From positions 1 through 7,385 of the forward strand of contig CAJUTQ010000018.1 in the NCBI GenBank assembly GCA_910589265.1: a stretch of DNA of 7,385 bases. The letters run 5' to 3'. Source of the DNA: an uncultured Lachnospiraceae bacterium (GTDB taxonomy: Bacteria > Bacillota > Clostridia > Lachnospirales > Lachnospiraceae). The position numbers and the translations under genes were made by a program. Below, one piece after another: positions 6,301 through 7,385 of the stretch. The stretch's first letter is position 1. Each line of letters starts with the position of its first letter. The notes below the pieces were generated by a model. The model searched no databases and was not told where the DNA came from. It saw only the letters and a list, made by a program, of their open reading frames with translations.

Positions 6301-6333
6301 AAGCCTGCACACTTTGAGTGTGTGGGCTTTTGT
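6301..6333 (+). terminator. Rho-independent terminator of the secreted protein gene
   Basis: A 12-bp stem (6301-6312 with 6318-6329, including two G-U pairs) with a 5-nt loop TTTGA is followed by a short T-rich tail (TTTTGTATAT). It lies 25 bp after the stop codon and is the clearest terminator of the window. Confidence 0.88.
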
Positions 6334-6397
6334 ATATATATTCAGTAATTTCATATTTTTATCTACGATTGACCAATTTCAATGAAAATTTAATGAT

Positions 6398-6443
6398 AAG
6401 GAGAATGTGATATATGCCAAGAAATACAATAAATCCAGAAGAA
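6398..6443 (+). pseudogene. Possible 5' remnant of a gene cut by the duplicated segment
   Basis: AAGGAG (6398-6403) precedes ATG 6414 by 10 nt. The first ten codons read MPRNTINPEE before the frame enters, at about 6443, the antisense side of the duplicated ATPase fragment. A ribosome binding site with a sensible protein start ending exactly at a homology junction suggests the head of a former gene truncated by the recombination. The part is too short to name. The frame stays open to 6695, so a chimeric 93-residue product cannot be excluded. Confidence 0.3.
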
Positions 6444-6646
6444 ACCAGAACCCTGTCATGTCCTGGTTTCTTATCCAAAAATCCTGCCACATCAGCAACA
6501 GACAGTAAAATACTGAGTGCAAAATATGATTCATGCTGTCTTTCTGAAGTGATAAAAAGATTTAAGCCTGGTATTATAATAATCTTCTCTACAATGCACC
6601 TGTTCCTATCTGTACTGCTTCATGCTTCCATAATATTATCTGACAT
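6443..6646 (-). pseudogene. Truncated second copy of the P-loop-less ATPase gene
   Basis: Reading leftward from ATG 6646, the translation is MSDNIMEA, a stop (TGA) at codon 9, then SSTDRNRCIVEKIIIIPG, LNLFITSERQHESY and FALSILLSVADVAGFLDK, ending at RVLV. This aligns without gaps to the first 68 or so residues of the protein at 3157-3849, with roughly 55-60% identity. The homology ends near 6443, before the Walker B part, so about 70% of the gene is missing. The RBS (AGGAGG) and leader are identical to the parent. Codon 9 is Gly (GGA) in the parent. The region corresponding to the P-loop (SERQHESYFAL) is equally non-canonical, so that change predates the duplication. Confidence 0.85.
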
Positions 6647-6797
6647 TAAACCTTACCTCCTTAATATTCATAGTTTTTTATATACATCAGAATAATGCCA
6701 GAATTAAAAAATCTGCAAAAATTCAGGTTCAAAGTTTTTTCATGTATAGCAGATTATAAGAATAGAAACAAAAGAGAAAAGAAAGAGAATAAGAGGC
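6636..6797 (-). repeat. Duplicated leader of the ATPase gene
   Basis: Bases 6636-6681 are identical over 46 bp to 3839-3884, covering the first codons, RBS and proximal leader. Beyond that, similarity continues with gaps to the purine-rich tract ending at 6797 (the counterpart ends about 4008). Together with the pseudogene this makes a repeat of about 350 bp in the same orientation, roughly 2.8 kb apart and bracketing the XRE and LRR/SpaA genes. It could serve as a site for homologous deletion or excision of that block. Confidence 0.8.
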
Positions 6798-6819
6798 GGT
6801 ATGCTTTTCGTGTATTTAC

Positions 6820-6855
6820 AAAGCCAGCTGGCACCAAACCCTGCCAGCCGGCTTT
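6820..6855. terminator. Strong hairpin between the pseudogene and the second XRE gene
   Basis: A 14-bp stem with a single A/C mismatch (6820-6833 against 6842-6855; AAAGCC and GCTGGCA arms) carries an 8-nt loop. The stem is GC-rich against an AT-rich background. No long T tract follows on the plus strand, where ATGCATGCC comes next, and only TTT at the stem base is available. On the minus strand it could end the transcript of the XRE gene at 6948-7241, which points toward it from 93 bp away. The remaining bases 6856-6947 show nothing else that I can name. Confidence 0.5.
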
Positions 6856-6947
6856 ATGCATGCCATGCTACAACTGTTCATTTTATAACTACAGACTGGC
6901 ATTAATTCACATACATGTTTCTTATAGTATCATATACCTCTTATAAC

Positions 6948-7241
6948 TTACACATCCCTGTGATACAAAGCTATACATTCATCAATGATTCCCTCTACAA
7001 GCCTGACTTCGGCAGGGGTGAGTTTATCCAGTTTTTCTGACAGCAACAGCTTATCCTTGTCTATTATATCCCCTGTCAGTAAATAGTCAGTACTTACACC
7101 TAAAGCTGCTGCAATCTTCATCAAATTTTCAGGTCTCATCCCCCTTTTTCCTGCTTCTGCATATGACACACACTGTGTTGTAACTTCACTTTTTTCTGCC
7201 AGTTGTTCCTGTGTCAGTCCCAGCTTCTTCCTCCTCTCCAT
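6948..7241 (-). CDS. Cro/C1-type (XRE) helix-turn-helix regulator
   Basis: A protein of 97 residues from ATG 7241. The HTH_3 core is plain: LGLTQEQLAEKSEVTTQCVSY (7-27), then AEAGKRGMRPENLMKIAAAL (28-47) and GVSTDYLLTGD (48-58). The C-terminal helix pair (LLLSEKLDKLTPAEVRLVEG then IIDECIALYHRDV) is probably for dimerisation. ATG 7241 has no good RBS and would cut into helix 1. The frame is open for nine more codons to a CTG at 7268-7266 that encode LENPRDYRI. This supplies the expected start of helix 1 (YRIMERRKKLGLT) and follows AAGG closely; an in-frame TAA lies two codons upstream. A promoter fits just upstream (TTGGCA, 18 bp, TATAAA). The true start may therefore be non-ATG, or an ancestral ATG was lost. 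Targets are unknown. Confidence 0.85.
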   Translation of the reverse strand: MERRKKLGLTQEQLAEKSEVTTQCVSYAEAGKRGMRPENLMKIAAALGVSTDYLLTGDIIDKDKLLLSEKLDKLTPAEVRLVEGIIDECIALYHRDV

Positions 7242-7298
7242 AATCCTATAGTCTCTCGGATTCTCCAGCCCTTATCTTCTGCGGCTTTCAAATCCAGT

Positions 7299-7328
7299 TT
7301 TATAAAAATCCCCCACTTTTTTTGCCAA
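7299..7328 (-). promoter_or_regulatory. Promoter of the second XRE gene
   Basis: On the minus strand TTGGCA (7328-7323) is followed after 18 bp by TATAAA (7304-7299). The predicted transcript start is near 7292. That leaves about 24 nt to the CTG at 7268 or about 50 nt to ATG 7241. Confidence 0.45.
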
Positions 7329-7334
7329 AAACAC

Positions 7335-7370
7335 TTGACAAACCCGTCAAAAAATGCGGCGCTTCGCGCC
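7335..7370. repeat. Two adjacent short inverted repeats at the right edge
   Basis: TTGAC (7335-7339) pairs with GTCAA (7346-7350) around AAACCC. Eight bases further on, GGCGC (7358-7362) pairs with GCGCC (7366-7370) around TTC. The second is a GC-only stem in very AT-rich surroundings and is followed by TATTAATTAA. Such paired hairpins can be operators, transfer origins or replication origins. The function is undetermined and the window ends 15 bp later. Confidence 0.45.
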
Positions 7371-7385
7371 TATTAATTAAAAAAG

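Noticed and set aside
6369..6397. TTGACC - 17 bp - AATGAT promoter on the plus strand
   Set aside because: Transcription would start at or after the RBS of the frame at 6414, so it does not fit that start.
6695..6946. Plus-strand frame of 83 codons
   Set aside because: No ribosome binding site; it crosses the duplicated leader and the 6820-6855 hairpin and has no protein-like pattern.

Overview
The window is AT-rich and compact. It uses strong AGGAGG-type ribosome binding sites and encodes Lys/Ile/Asn-rich proteins, which points to a low-GC Firmicute of the class Clostridia, most likely a gut Lachnospiraceae-type bacterium. The gene content is accessory: a ParA partition ATPase with a small basic partner, a degenerate RepA-like ATPase, iteron-like repeats, two small Cro/C1-type regulators, a secreted LRR/SpaA-type protein, a duplicated and broken gene fragment, and a MITE-like inverted repeat. 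A plasmid or plasmid-derived integrated element fits best. No replication initiator, relaxase, integrase or intact transposase was recognised, so a complete replicon cannot be claimed from these bases.

Left part (1-1360): a small clostridial protein of unknown function on the minus strand (184-441) is divergent from a degenerate, probably truncated relative of a clostridial PD-(D/E)XK-like/Rpn-like family (626-1282). That gene ends at a hairpin terminator (1322-1360).

Partition block (1413-3034): reading leftward on the minus strand are an array of degenerate repeats with a clear 40-bp period (2731-3034), parA (2710-1943), and a small basic gene with a ribbon-helix-helix-like C-terminus (1940-1521) separated from parA by 2 bp. 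A separate pair of the same repeat motif lies beyond that gene (1413-1456). The repeats therefore flank the parA operon on both sides, as expected for a centromere/operator of a type Ib-like partition system.

Middle (3157-4494): a RepA-like AAA ATPase whose P-loop is missing, a 420-bp non-coding stretch holding its leader and a 117-bp MITE-like inverted repeat, and a 74-residue XRE regulator. The regulator is divergent from the next gene.

Right part (4680-7385): a secreted 531-residue protein with a BspA-like LRR region, an isopeptide-D2-like region and a SpaA/CnaB-like domain lacking the usual isopeptide residues. It is followed by a strong terminator. A diverged second copy of the ATPase gene's first 70 or so codons and its leader follows; it carries a stop at codon 9, while its 5' leader region is perfectly conserved. 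Next are a hairpin, a second XRE regulator whose true start may be a CTG, and a short GC-rich hairpin at the right edge.

The most unusual elements are the 40-bp-period array with satellite sites, the P-loop-less ATPase with a duplicate sharing the same loss, and the perfectly preserved leader in front of the dead copy.
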